Assembly (NCBI GenBank): GCA_016490735.1
Contig: JAEMWC010000556.1
Coordinates: 135,001-199,000, forward strand
Reading direction: 5' to 3'
DNA: 64,000 nt
DNA from: Pachyseris speciosa
Taxonomy: Eukaryota; Cnidaria; Anthozoa; Scleractinia; Pachyseridae
Part shown: one piece after another, positions 1 to 9,570 of the stretch
Layout: the number at the start of each line of letters is the position of its first letter
Numbering within the stretch: position 1 is the stretch's first letter
The notes under the pieces: generated by a model
What the model saw: only the letters and a program-made list of their open reading frames with translations
What the model was told of the DNA's origin: nothing
The model's database searches: none
Position numbers and translations under genes: made by a program

Positions 1-877
1 TTGCTTGACCAAGGAGAGAACTTGTGTTTTAGCGTCGTTCCGTTTCTCCATTCTCGACACAAGCGTAGTTTCGATCGCAGTAATGGCCTCCGCTTTTTTT
101 CTCGAATCTTGTTTATAATTTCTTCGGCTTTCTGAGAAATGTTGCGTTTAGCGGTGGTAGAGTTCTTGTCTAGATCATCAGATGTTCGCTCAAATTTACG
201 AACTTCATCACTGCAAAGTCTTCGCTTTTCTTTGATCAACTTGGCTTCCTTTATGACTTTCGCTTTCTCGGCATCAGCTACTTTGTCAAGCGGATCACAA
301 GTATGATTCTTGTGATCAGTAAAAACACAAATCTGACAAACACAAGTCTGGCAGTCGATGCAAAAAAACCTCTTTACTTCTCGTTCGTGGTACTGCAGAG
401 AGCAAAACGATTGTCGCTTGAGAAGAGCCTCACAGTCTTCGGCTTCAAAGTGTTTTATTAGTCTGACCTTATGCCCTTCAAAGGCGATATTTCTCGGAAG
501 CTCGTGTGCGTTTACACAGTCAGGGCACATGAAATTTCCGCATTCGAAGCATGCAGAAACTTGTCTCAGCGCTTTTTTTCTTGCAACTGCCGCAGTTGAT
601 CTCGCTTCCACCGCCACTTTGCTGTACAGCAAGAAGACCCAGCAAACTACTTTGCAGAAATCCAGTGGGTGATTTATCGAAGTTGTCAGGGACGCCAACT
701 TGCGCCTGGCACTCTGGGCAACGAAATTTTCCTTGTTGTTGGGTTGTTAAAGCGTGGTCCTTCAGACACTCACAACAGAAGGTGTGCAAACATTCTATAG
801 TTTTAGGCTTGGTGAAAGTATCCAAACAAATCGAACATGTAACATGTTCTTTCAAAATTTTTCAAGAGAGATTCCAT
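1..877 (-). pseudogene. TRIM copy A, 5' part, frameshifted
   Basis: This is the N-terminal part of a TRIM71-like gene reading leftwards out of the window: RING (about 700-840), B-box 1 (about 520-590), B-box 2 (about 310-400) and the start of the coiled coil (1-300). Compared with intact copies C and F it has two frame breaks. One extra base follows the start (near 855-862), so the first 7 codons and the RING are in different frames. A 4-bp insertion near 550 breaks the first B-box. The remaining sequence is closely similar to the intact copies. The 3' half (filamin, NHL) lies outside the window. It is almost certainly a non-functional duplicate. Confidence 0.85.
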
Positions 878-1150
878 CATCAAGTGACTGAAACATGCCA
901 ATTTATTTGTTGTTTGAACGGTGGCGCTCAGTCTGGCTGAGATCACTGACATGGTAGATCGATTGACTGCACATGTCAGAAGAAGAAGGAGGTGAAAATT
1001 ATGCTTTGTGTTCTTTGTCACCAATCTTTTTAGGACAAAAAACAAGCTAAATGTGTCTAAAATGAAGGCAATCATTTTCGGTCAGTTAAACCAGGAAAGT
1101 TTAAGACCGTTCTTCACAGTGTACTGAAAGTAAATGAGCAATTCTCGAAA
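878..1150. other. TRIM A upstream flank with inversion junction
   Basis: No gene is seen. From about 990 the sequence is the reverse complement of flank that sits far upstream of copies C and D (near 26450-26600 and 33270-33400). An inversion junction therefore lies at about 965-990, just upstream of TRIM A. Confidence 0.6.
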
Positions 1151-2259
1151 CTTCTATCACAGGCTTCCCAAGCTCAAAATTCGACTCTGCATCAGCTTGT
1201 TTATATAGAGAATTGTATGGGAAAGTCGCCGGTTTGTAAAAAAAATGTGTAAATAACTATCTAATCAGAAATAAAGTTTTCCTACCTCAAATGTGTCGCG
1301 TACTTGTCTCTTGTGCCGATTTTGAAGCCATTCTGACGCCGTTTAGTGAAGTTTTTCGAAATCGCTGTCTCTCCTTCTAAAAGAAGTAGAAGGCAGACCA
1401 CTCCATCGATCGCATCAATCGCTGGTCAGACGTCACTCCACAAATCGCTCTCTCCTCGAAAGGAAAAGTCCCGAATCGCGATAAAACCAACAGTTCCATA
1501 AAGCCCAATAAATTTCACTCCATCTACGTGTGTTTCGGCGGTCAAAAGACTCGTGAAGAACGAAAAATTTGGCTTGAAGTTCGCCTCTTCGGCTTTCCTG
1601 AGATGCAGCTGGTTTGTAACCGTGACAGAGTTCACAACTATCAAGCAAATTTAGAACGATAACTATCTTATGCTGAAAATCTAATCTTATTGTTCTAAAT
1701 TTGCTTGATAGTTGTGAACTCTGTCACGGTTACAAACCAGCTGCAGCCCTAGTGTGACACTTGATTCGCGACAAAATGTACCTTTCCCTCCGGTGGAGGG
1801 TCGTGTTGTCAGCGCGTGACTTAATTCAAATGGACCAATCAGAAACCAGCTACTTGACCTTGCGTTAACGGCCGTTGTCGCGAGGTCGGTCACAAGCATC
1901 TCAGGAAAGCCGAAGAGGCGAACTTCAAGCCAAATTTTTCGTTCTTCACGAGTCTTTTGACCGCCGAAACACACGTAGATAGAGTGAAAATTATTGGGCT
2001 TTATGGAACTGTTGGTTTTATCGCGATTCGGGACTTTTCCTTTCGAGGAGAGAGCGATTTGTGGAGTGACGTCTGGCCAGCGATTGATGCGATCGATAGA
2101 GTGGTCTGCCTTCTACTTCTTTTAGAAGGAGAGACAACGATTTCGAAAAACTTCACTAAACGGCGTCAGAATGGCTTCAAAATCGGCACAAGAGACAAGT
2201 ACGCGACACATTTGAGGTAGGAAAACTTTATTTCTGATTAGATAGTTATTTACACACTT

Positions 2260-2611
2260 CTAATAACGGAAGCTTTAGATAAACAATTGAGAATAAAAAT
2301 TAGTGATAAAAATTGTGAATGACGTTTCGATGAATCGTTCATCATTTTCAAATTCGTAAAAACTAAAAGTCAAATTCTTGTGAGTTCTTTATATGCTAAA
2401 ATGTGTGTGGGAATTTAGTACCTAATTATCACTTTCTACGTTCCACATTGAAGTGTTTTTAATTACATGCAACGAGATTCCCACACACATTTTAGCATAT
2501 AAAGAACTCACAAGAATTTGACTTTTAGTTTTTACGAATTTGAAAATGATGAACGATTCATCGAAACGTCATTCACAATTTTTATCACTAATTTTTATTC
2601 TCAATTGTTTA
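2260..2611. repeat. PLE inverted terminal segment plus left pseudo-LTR
   Basis: Bases 2260-2412 are the reverse complement of about 2479-2635, giving a head-to-head arrangement at the 5' end of the element. Each copy carries GATGA-hairpin-CGAAACGTC (2543-2574, and inverted at 2321-2352). This resembles the 3' half of the hammerhead ribozymes known from Penelope pseudo-LTRs, but position C3 of the core and a helix II pair are altered, so activity is doubtful. Confidence 0.75.
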
Positions 2612-4918
2612 TCTAAAGCTTCCGTTATTAGAATTTTAAAACGTGATAACCAGCTAAACTTGTTCAGGCGACTTGAACAGCTTAGCATCAAACAACTTAA
2701 CTGTGATGGAGCAATCGAATTCCTCAGGCTATGCCAGAATTTTGGTCTTACCCCAACGTTCACGAAGATTGATGAAACAAAGTCAAAGAAGTGGAAGCAG
2801 TCCTCGAAGCAGTTTGCTGAAAATGTCATTCACGAGGAACTACGCATGAAATCACGACAGAATGTGGCCCTGAAGAAACAACTCAATGAAATCTACGATG
2901 AAATTCGTCAAAAGTGTTCATCTATCCGTTACTTATACATCTTGAAAACAATAGTCCTTCTTCGCAAGAAACAGTACAACAAAATGATGAGCGGCCATAT
3001 TTCAAAAATCGCGCGGATGTTACGCAGAGATGTCGATGTCGATGAACATATCCTCAACATATCATCCCACCAACTAACTTTCTTCCAGAAACTCGTATTG
3101 TGCCGAGGTCTTAAGTTCGCCATTCCTCAGCGCCAGATATCTGCTATGGAGATCAAAGCCAATTTTGAAAAGGCCTACTGGCAACTAGAACCAACACTTT
3201 GTGATGATAAGAAAGAATTAGCAGCGGCAACACTCCGGTCAATTGCGCTGAATTACATCGAGCGTAAAGGCCCAAGACCACCAAAGGCACTTGTGAGATC
3301 CATTAACCAACTGAGGAAACGAGATGATATTGTAATCAGAAAACCAGACAAAGGGTCAGGCGTCGTTGTCATGAACAAATCTGACTACGTGCGGTTACTC
3401 AGTGAAGCCTCTATCAATGACGAAACAAAATTTAAATCAGTTTCTTTGGAAAGACCTAGGACTAAAGGAAGACCGCCAAAGCATTACCACCCATTGTTAG
3501 AGAGAGAAAAACATCTTGATTCTGTAGTTCGGAGAATTCTTCCAAAGCACATCGCTGATACTGTCTGCCAGAAAGGGTCCAGACTAGCACATCTTTATGG
3601 TCTGCCCAAGACGCATAAAGAGCGACTGGCGATGAGACCAATTCTGTCCGCCACAGGGACATATAACTACGCTCTTGCTAAATGGCTTGATGAGAAGCTG
3701 AAACCCCTGTCTATTAACGACCATACCATCTCTGACGTGTTTCAGTTTGCTGAAGAGATCCACGAGCTGGATCTCAACGAGGACGATATTTTGGTATCGT
3801 ATGATGTATCAGCATTGTTCACGAACGTGCCCCTAGAAGAAACCATCCAAATTCTTGCGAACAAGGCCTTCACTCGAAATTGGTTCAATGAGACACACAA
3901 GCTTAACATAACCCAGGATGACCTTGTTGAGCTTCTACGAGTGGCTACAAAACATCAGCTGTTTCAATTCAACGGCAGTCTTTATGAACAAATTGATGGA
4001 GTAGCGATGGGGTCACCCCTTGGGCCACTCATGGCGAACACATTTATGTGTTCGATCGAGGAGAAACTAGAAAGCGAAGATAAGTTACCTTCCTTTTATA
4101 AGAGATACGTGGATGACACCTTAGCCGCGGTAAAAGATATTCCAACTGCTACGGCTTTCCTGGCAACATTAAACGAAGCACACCCGGCAATCAGCTTCAC
4201 GATGGAAGTTGCAAATAACAACAAACTACCTTTCATCGGAATGGAACTCATAAAGATTGGGAAACAGCTGAAAACATGTGTCCACAGGAAAACAACAAAT
4301 AAAGGCCTACTTCTCCACTATCAAAGCCATGTTGATGCCCGTTACAAACGATCCCTTCTAATGACTATGTTAAACCGAGCCCACTGTCTCTCATCTTCAC
4401 CTGATCTATTTGCTGAAGAATGTGACAACTTGAAAGGGATCTTCTTAAAACTGAAGTACCCAGATAATCTTATAAATTCCACAATAACTAGATTCATGGA
4501 GTCGCGAAATCAACAACAAGTTCGCGATGTTCAAGCAAATGCGCCCGTTCGAATTATTCTGCCGTTCAAGGATCAAAGATCAGCCGACGTTGTAAGAAGA
4601 CAACTGTCCGATCTTGGAAAGAAAGTAAACAGTGATCTACGCCCAGTGTTTACAAGCAAGAAAATTACCGACGACATCAAAGTAGCAGAGGCCAAACCAC
4701 CGTTAATAAATCAACAATGCGTTGTCTATAAATTCAAATGTGATCTGTGTGATGCAGATTATGTTGGCTATACTCGCCGACACCTTTTTCAACGCATTGA
4801 GGAACACAAACACTCTGCTATTGGAAAACACCTGCGTGACGCGCACAATCAGAGAAACAAAGATCTTCAGGAACAATTCACCATTCTAAAGAAATGTCGT
4901 GGGAAATTGAATGCTTAA
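2540..4918 (+). CDS. Penelope-type reverse transcriptase with GIY-YIG domain, C-terminus frameshifted
   Basis: The 792-codon ORF starts inside the left pseudo-LTR, as is common in this family. Visible motifs are IRKPDKGSGVVVM (about residue 270), the Penelope signature GLPKTHK (about 353), SYDVSALFTNVP (about 418), MGSPLGPLMANTF (about 489) and the catalytic YVDD (about 522). A GIY-YIG-like endonuclease begins near residue 727 with CxxC then YVGYT and an R/EH motif. The ORF stops at 4918 because one T is missing from a T run near 4907. The other frame continues for about 30 codons with the family's usual KPKLN-type end. The endonuclease tail is therefore cut and the copy is probably no longer autonomous. 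In the family, the RT copies RNA at a nicked target made by the endonuclease. Confidence 0.88.
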   Translation: MKMMNDSSKRHSQFLSLIFILNCLSKASVIRILKRDNQLNLFRRLEQLSIKQLNCDGAIEFLRLCQNFGLTPTFTKIDETKSKKWKQSSKQFAENVIHEELRMKSRQNVALKKQLNEIYDEIRQKCSSIRYLYILKTIVLLRKKQYNKMMSGHISKIARMLRRDVDVDEHILNISSHQLTFFQKLVLCRGLKFAIPQRQISAMEIKANFEKAYWQLEPTLCDDKKELAAATLRSIALNYIERKGPRPPKALVRSINQLRKRDDIVIRKPDKGSGVVVMNKSDYVRLLSEASINDETKFKSVSLERPRTKGRPPKHYHPLLEREKHLDSVVRRILPKHIADTVCQKGSRLAHLYGLPKTHKERLAMRPILSATGTYNYALAKWLDEKLKPLSINDHTISDVFQFAEEIHELDLNEDDILVSYDVSALFTNVPLEETIQILANKAFTRNWFNETHKLNITQDDLVELLRVATKHQLFQFNGSLYEQIDGVAMGSPLGPLMANTFMCSIEEKLESEDKLPSFYKRYVDDTLAAVKDIPTATAFLATLNEAHPAISFTMEVANNNKLPFIGMELIKIGKQLKTCVHRKTTNKGLLLHYQSHVDARYKRSLLMTMLNRAHCLSSSPDLFAEECDNLKGIFLKLKYPDNLINSTITRFMESRNQQQVRDVQANAPVRIILPFKDQRSADVVRRQLSDLGKKVNSDLRPVFTSKKITDDIKVAEAKPPLINQQCVVYKFKCDLCDADYVGYTRRHLFQRIEEHKHSAIGKHLRDAHNQRNKDLQEQFTILKKCRGKLNA

Positions 4919-4992
4919 TTTACGAAATGCTTTTTATCCAAGAAATGAAACCTAAGCTGAACACTCAATCTGATTCAATCAAAGCAAAACTA

Positions 4993-5184
4993 TTTAGTAC
5001 CTAATTATCACTTTCTACGTTCCACATTGAAGTGTTTTTTAATTACATGCAACGAGATTCCCACACACATTTTAGCATATAAAGAACTCACAAGAATTTG
5101 ACTTTTAGTTTTTACGAATTTGAAAATGATGAACGATTCATCGAAACGTCATTCACAATTTTTATCACTAATTTTTATTCTCAA
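4993..5184 (+). repeat. PLE right pseudo-LTR
   Basis: This is a direct copy of about 2414-2609. It repeats the start of the ORF (5120-5160), which is why a short ORF with the same N-terminus appears here. The element ends at 5184, followed by the second target duplicate. Confidence 0.85.
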
Positions 5185-5275
5185 TTATTTACACACTTGT
5201 TTTACAAACTGGCGACTTTTCCATACAATTCTGATGCAGAGTCGAATTTTGAGCTTGGGAAGCCTGTGCTTCTAT

Positions 5276-6535
5276 AGGCAAGAATTCCTTCAGGATGTAG
5301 GCCATTGGGCAAGAAAAAGTTTCATCGTGGTACATTGACGGATATTTTTTAATCACGCCACTTTATTTTTTTCCTAGGTGATGACCTGCTTCAGGTAGAA
5401 ATTCAATGTTTTATTTGCTTCGCTGAACGAGTGGTTACAGGAAATGGAATACTACAATATTTGTTGATTTTTTGGCATTGGTCTACTTCAGATGGCTGCC
5501 GAGAGCCGCCCCTGAGTGAAAACAAACCAGTTTTCTTCCAAAAATTAAAACTGCCGTCTTTACTCCTCCCTAAACTTAAAACTTCAAGCGACCTTTATTC
5601 ATCTCGTTTACTTCCATGCCTTCAAACTCCGTCGAAAATTCTGTTTGCTGTTGTGAAACAAGTGTTGTTTTGATTACTCGTATCGGGCGACATCGGCCAC
5701 TTTTCCATCTATCAGAAATCAAAATAGCTTTTTTATCACGATTGGCAAAACTTTCATGTCTCATGGGTGAAAAGTGTTTGACCCCGAACTTAGTTTCGTC
5801 TTTAGTGCTTTTCGGCAGTGCATTTTAATTTCTTCGTCAGAAATTAGTGCCTTCGTTATACCTGGCGCCAGGCAATTCAAGCAATATGTGACGCAGTCCT
5901 TGTCTAATGAGCACAAGAGCCAGTAAAAGAATTCCAAGAATCACCCGAATAATTATACTAAACCCTACTAAAGGTCTCTGTTTAGAAAGTTTTAACTCAC
6001 CGCTTACTAAAAGCCTCTTTTGGCGACTGTTTGGATACAAGGTGTTGTCCTTGGTTAATACATTTGGCTAAGTTTGCTTTGAATTGGCAGAAAGAAACTG
6101 TAAGAAAAACACTCGTACGTTTTCAATGCATAACAATAGCTTGCGCCATCTCGGCGGTAATTAAGCCCTAACCTCCGTGATTGCCTTCCAGCACTCAAAA
6201 ACACTACATAACATATCTAGCTAATTTGAAAAGTTGAGACGATAAAGAAACTCCAAAACACAACAACATCAAACAGCACAAATATTGTCCCCGACAACAA
6301 GACGTCTCTTTATGAAATGACTGTTCCATGATGCCTGGCGTTTCTACCATTTCGCGGCACAAAAGGTAGTGATCAAGAACCATAACTACAGTAACTGCGA
6401 AAACATCCCTTAAAGCTTTTCTCAGGTCAAAAAGTTAGGTGCAACAAGATTTGCTTGACTGAACAAAAAAAAGAATGCAAATCTTTCGATTCAGTCTAGA
6501 AATCACGAACAGTAGATGCGCGTGTTTGGTTTGGA
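5276..6535. other. Inverted copy of TRIM 5' flank
   Basis: Several stretches are the reverse complement of the 5' flank downstream on the map of copies B, C and D. Examples are 5350-5420 against 17220-17290, 5440-5520 against 25690-25790, and 5830-6170 against 13790-14130. The old LINE fragment present in B, C and D is absent here. No gene is visible apart from the Crypton-like relic listed separately. Confidence 0.65.
5480..5764 (-). pseudogene. Crypton/KIAA1958-like fragment, inverted flank copy
   Basis: The minus strand reads FSTEFEGMEVNEMNKGRLKF followed by broken sequence. It is the diverged counterpart of the better fragment at 25443-25760. The family call is by recalled resemblance to the N-terminal part of DUF3504 tyrosine-recombinase-like proteins. 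Confidence 0.35.
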
Positions 6536-6832
6536 CTATTTAACAATTGAACACCGAAGTGGAGGTGAATAGTGGTGGATATCGCGGCGAGGTAAATATC
6601 CACCACTTTCACCGACACTGAGGTGAATAATTGTTTTAGTATATACCACACAAGCTGAATAATAGAAGACCAAAACATTACTAATAATGTGTGACAATAT
6701 ACCAACAAGCGGTCGGAAATTGTAAATTCTCGCGCGCCAGCTGCTCGGAGGTGAATAGTACTTGTTATTCACCTCCGAGTTAACCAATCAGAGCGCGCGA
6801 AAAGAACTATTCACTTGTGTGGTATATACTTA
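6536..6832. mobile_element. MITE with nested hairpins
   Basis: The inverted repeat GTATATACCACACAAG (6640-6655) pairs with its complement at 6814-6829. Inside is a near-perfect hairpin at 6744-6779 built from GGAGGTGAATA. A further hairpin occurs at 6580-6606 around the GGATAT/ATATCC stem. No coding capacity is present. Confidence 0.55.
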
Positions 6833-6902
6833 ATATATTTATTCTCACATAGTCATCACTCACGGGTATATTACGAATCAACAAAACTACCAGCTCCCAG
6901 TT

Positions 6903-7090
6903 GCCTTGTTAGCTCAGTTGGTAGAGCACTGCACCAGTATCGCAGAGGTCGTGGGTTCGATTCCCGTACAAGAATGGATTTTTTTCAGGCTTTATTTTCA
7001 CTACTGCTTAAGTAGTGGTCATAATTGCGGTGATCATTCACACTTTCATTCTTTAATCCGGAGTTCAAATATATGATTTTCATATATTCA
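6903..7090 (+). mobile_element. tRNA-derived SINE
   Basis: The head has a polymerase III A box (TAGCTCAGTTGG) and B box (GGTTCGATTCC) at tRNA spacing. The acceptor stem is only partly paired, and the anticodon loop lacks the usual U33 context, so it is not a functional tRNA. A non-tRNA body with an ACTACTGCTTAAGTAGT hairpin follows, ending in an ATATATGA-rich tail near 7090. This matches the layout of tRNA-derived SINEs. Confidence 0.7.
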
Positions 7091-7803
7091 TTCTCGCAAA
7101 GGTAATTGTGTGAGTTTTGAATTTCGCCACTGCGTGAAAGATAGTGTTACGAATGTTTATCCAATCTTAAAAATTATTTCGAAATTCTTCAACAGTTGTT
7201 AGAACAATTATCCGAAGGAAAGTCATATATATTCAAATACACTGATTCATTCCGAGGAAAGAAAAAACAGGACTTTTTGACATGGCTTGTACGTGAGACT
7301 TCTGAGCGAGCAAATCGAGTTGTATTTGTTTAAGAATTTAACCCGGAGGTTGAAAATCGACTAAGTATTTTTATCGGTCGCGCTCCACGTAAACAATTCA
7401 TCTCATTAGTGAATGTAAAGGGGGGCTCACCAGCTTTCCTACTCCATTATCGTCAAACTAAGGAACCACAGTTGAAACTTCTTACCTTCCTCCCGTCCCC
7501 TACTTACACAGGGTTTTGGTGTACGTTCATCCGTGGTGTCTTTTCGGAACACCATCAGTGGCGCGTGGAGATCAGAAAATAAGAATATGAGATGGTGTCG
7601 AGTGTGTAGTACTTGGGATAATATTTCTGCTATCAAATGCTGCGAGACAATTTTAGGGAAAAATAAAACTAGGAGTATTTTTAAAATCAGTCTTTCCGTG
7701 TAGAGGGCGAAATCTGTTTAGTTCAGTTTATGAATATTTATCTGAGGAATTATGAATTCGTCAAAGAGAATTTGTTGTTTGTTTACTTATTTCGACTGTA
7801 ATA
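7091..7803. other. TRIM 3' flank segment
   Basis: No gene is seen. The sequence near 7180-7780 matches 3' flanks near 21180-21450 and 27140-27380 (for example the GAGCGAGCAAATCGAGTTG stretch), so it belongs to the duplicated unit. Confidence 0.55.
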
Positions 7804-7805
7804 TA

Positions 7806-7980
7806 CAGTGGAACCTCGATTTAACGAAGTGCCAAGGGACCAGAGAAATTGGTTCGTTATATCGAGGGTTCGTTATATCGAGGTCCTTTTCCATACATTT
7901 TTAAAAGGTCGGGCTGAAGAATATCGTTCGTTATATCGAGTGTTCGTTATATAGAGGTTCGTTAAATCGAGGTTCCACTG
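7806..7980. mobile_element. Tigger/pogo-like MITE, 175 bp
   Basis: The terminal inverted repeats start CAGTGGAACCTCGATTTAA and end with the complement. The element is flanked by TA on both sides (7804-7805, 7981-7982). Internal TTCGTTATATCGAGG repeats occur. The termini and TA duplication are those of pogo/Tigger elements of the Tc1-mariner superfamily. No ORF is present. Confidence 0.85.
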
Positions 7981-7982
7981 TA

Positions 7983-9059
7983 TAAAACACTAAGCCATAA
8001 ATTATAAATATTCTCTGAATAAGACTACAACTGGAGGTTTCGTCATCATCATTTTATTTGCCTTTTTTTCTAATACATTAACAATTTATAAAAAGTACAA
8101 TATGTGGCAAGGTTTTAATCAAGACTGCTGGAACATGCATTAATATAACCTTCCTTATTGTCATGATTTACTGCCTCTAAAACACAAACGTTTCCAAATG
8201 TGTGCTAAGACACAAGCTGAAAATAAAACTAACCAAAAACTATTCTAAGTTTAAATTCACGAAAACAATTGAATATTATTGATTTATCACAAGCAATATC
8301 CTACTTATACAGTAAGGTCAAAATAATGATGACTCAATGATACTCTCTTGAGTATGATGAGACTGAAAAATATGGTTGAAAACTATGGATCTAATCTTCT
8401 ATTAGCAACAAAATATTCTAGGATTAAGAAAATTAACAAGCAAAATGCGCCACAGTCTAATAAAGGCTGTATTAGTTTTCTCTGAACTTGCACAAATTAC
8501 AAAATTACAAGGTGTGTCGTTTATATGTGTTTGCGTGAACTTCTAGCGAAGTGAATCTAACTGTTGGCCATTTAACTTCAACTGATTTGATATCCGCCGC
8601 CAAAAAACCGTAAAACCTCGAAAAAAATACCACAGGAAATCTCTTGAATAGTCACACTTTAGATTTCATTCACAAAATCGAAAGTGTGAACAAACTTTCA
8701 CAGCATAACAAACAGCACAATGCGCTGGAAAATACTGCTCAGTAGCTTTCATTTTAATGGTCACACTTTAGGAATTTATCCACGGACTCAAAACTGAGAC
8801 AGGATAATAAAACTGCAGTATTACGGGTAAAGAGTCATTTGAATGGCCACAGTTAAGGTAGTAAGACAAAAAGTACGAAACACCTTGTATAGCATAACAC
8901 CTGACCGCACTACAGAAAAGTACAGCTAAATTATATAAATAGGTTGGAATCCATTTGATTTCATTGGTCACACTTTTAAGGGCCTCATCCAGAGACTCAA
9001 AATGTAAAACTATAGAAACACGCGGAAAGGTGACTCTGCGTAGTCTGCAGGTGAAAGAT
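7983..9059. other. TRIM B 3' flank
   Basis: No gene is seen. It matches the 3' flanks of copies C to E (21880-22440, 28740-29330) with loose ~100-bp repeats of a 'GGTCACACTTT ... ATCCACGG' phrase between 8560 and 8990. It is separated from TRIM B by the LINE at 9075. Confidence 0.6.
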
Positions 9060-9286
9060 AAACTACTGAAAAGTAGGTGGATAGAAAATGGTAAACGCCC
9101 GACTAAGTACTTTTTTAACCTTGAAAAAAGTAATTACAACAGAAAAAACTATTAGAGAACTCCGGTTTGAAGATGATTCTATTACGCGCAATGAGACCAT
9201 TATTCTAGAGCAAATAGGAAATTGTAATAATTGTGAAAACTTGTGAATAACTTTTGAAAACTTAACTTGTGAAAGCTGTAATGGCT

Positions 9287-9334
9287 AGTCTGACAACTGT
9301 TGTTTCGTCGCCGACAAGCGACTCTTCAGAGACC
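9287..9334 (-). ncRNA. Hammerhead ribozyme, type I, family 1, intact core
   Basis: Reading the minus strand: helix I strand GGTCT, then core CTGAAGA, helix II GTCGC/GCGAC with a six-base loop, core GAAA, short helix III ACAA/TTGT, cleavage triplet GTC, then AGACT closing helix I. All invariant core bases are present. Confidence 0.82.
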
Positions 9335-9522
9335 TTCCTGATATCTGGCAAACTCGTTGAGCATTTCGCTCAAAGTCCCGTTCGCAATCAGTTCAGCACA
9401 AGCAATCTGGCCTTATATCGCATAAGGATTCCCGACCGCTAAATATTCACGAGAGCATTGTAATAATTGTGAAAACTTGTGAATAACTTGTGAAAACTTA
9501 ACTTGTGAAAGCTGTAATGGCT

Positions 9523-9570
9523 AGTCTGACAACTGTTGTTGCGTCGCCGCCAAGCGACTCTTCAGAGACC
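9523..9570 (-). ncRNA. Hammerhead ribozyme, family 1, mutated core
   Basis: This is the second copy of the 9287-9334 motif, 236 bp away. Helices are kept but the GAAA core reads GCAA, changing invariant A13. Self-cleavage should be strongly reduced or lost. Confidence 0.75.

Larger units (their letters stand above)
2260..5184 (+). mobile_element. Penelope-like retroelement (PLE)
   Basis: The element consists of an inverted partial terminal repeat (2260-2412), a left pseudo-LTR (about 2414-2611), one long ORF, and a right pseudo-LTR (about 4993-5184). This arrangement of direct plus inverted pseudo-LTR copies is typical of Penelope-like elements. It is flanked by a 14-bp target duplication, TTATTTACACACTT (2246-2259 and 5185-5198), and sits inside the right inverted arm of the foldback element. 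The two pseudo-LTR copies are nearly identical, which suggests a fairly recent insertion. Confidence 0.88.
1158..5268. mobile_element. Foldback-type DNA element split by a Penelope element
   Basis: The terminal inverted repeats start CACAGGCTTCCCAAGC at 1158 and end with the complement at 5268. They are flanked by the 7-bp direct repeat CTTCTAT (1151-1157 and 5269-5275). The corresponding flank near units C and D lacks the element and has the site once, which supports a true insertion. The inverted arms continue inward: 1236-1660 pairs with 1694-1745 plus 1889-2256. An unmatched segment lies at 1746-1888. No transposase is visible, so it is non-autonomous. The superfamily is not assigned because a 7-bp duplication fits several. 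Without the Penelope insertion it would be about 1.2 kb. Confidence 0.75.

Noticed and set aside
1746..1888. Host exon inside the foldback element
   Set aside because: No coding signal; simply the unpaired segment of one arm.
2540..4918. Retroviral or LTR-retrotransposon polymerase
   Set aside because: Motif order (PKTHK, then the RT core, then GIY-YIG) and pseudo-LTRs are Penelope-type; no protease, RNase H or integrase.
5120..5338. Short ORF with the PLE N-terminus
   Set aside because: It is the right pseudo-LTR copy of the ORF start, not a separate gene.
6903..6975. Possible tRNA gene
   Set aside because: A and B boxes are good, but the acceptor stem and anticodon loop are poor and a SINE-like body follows.
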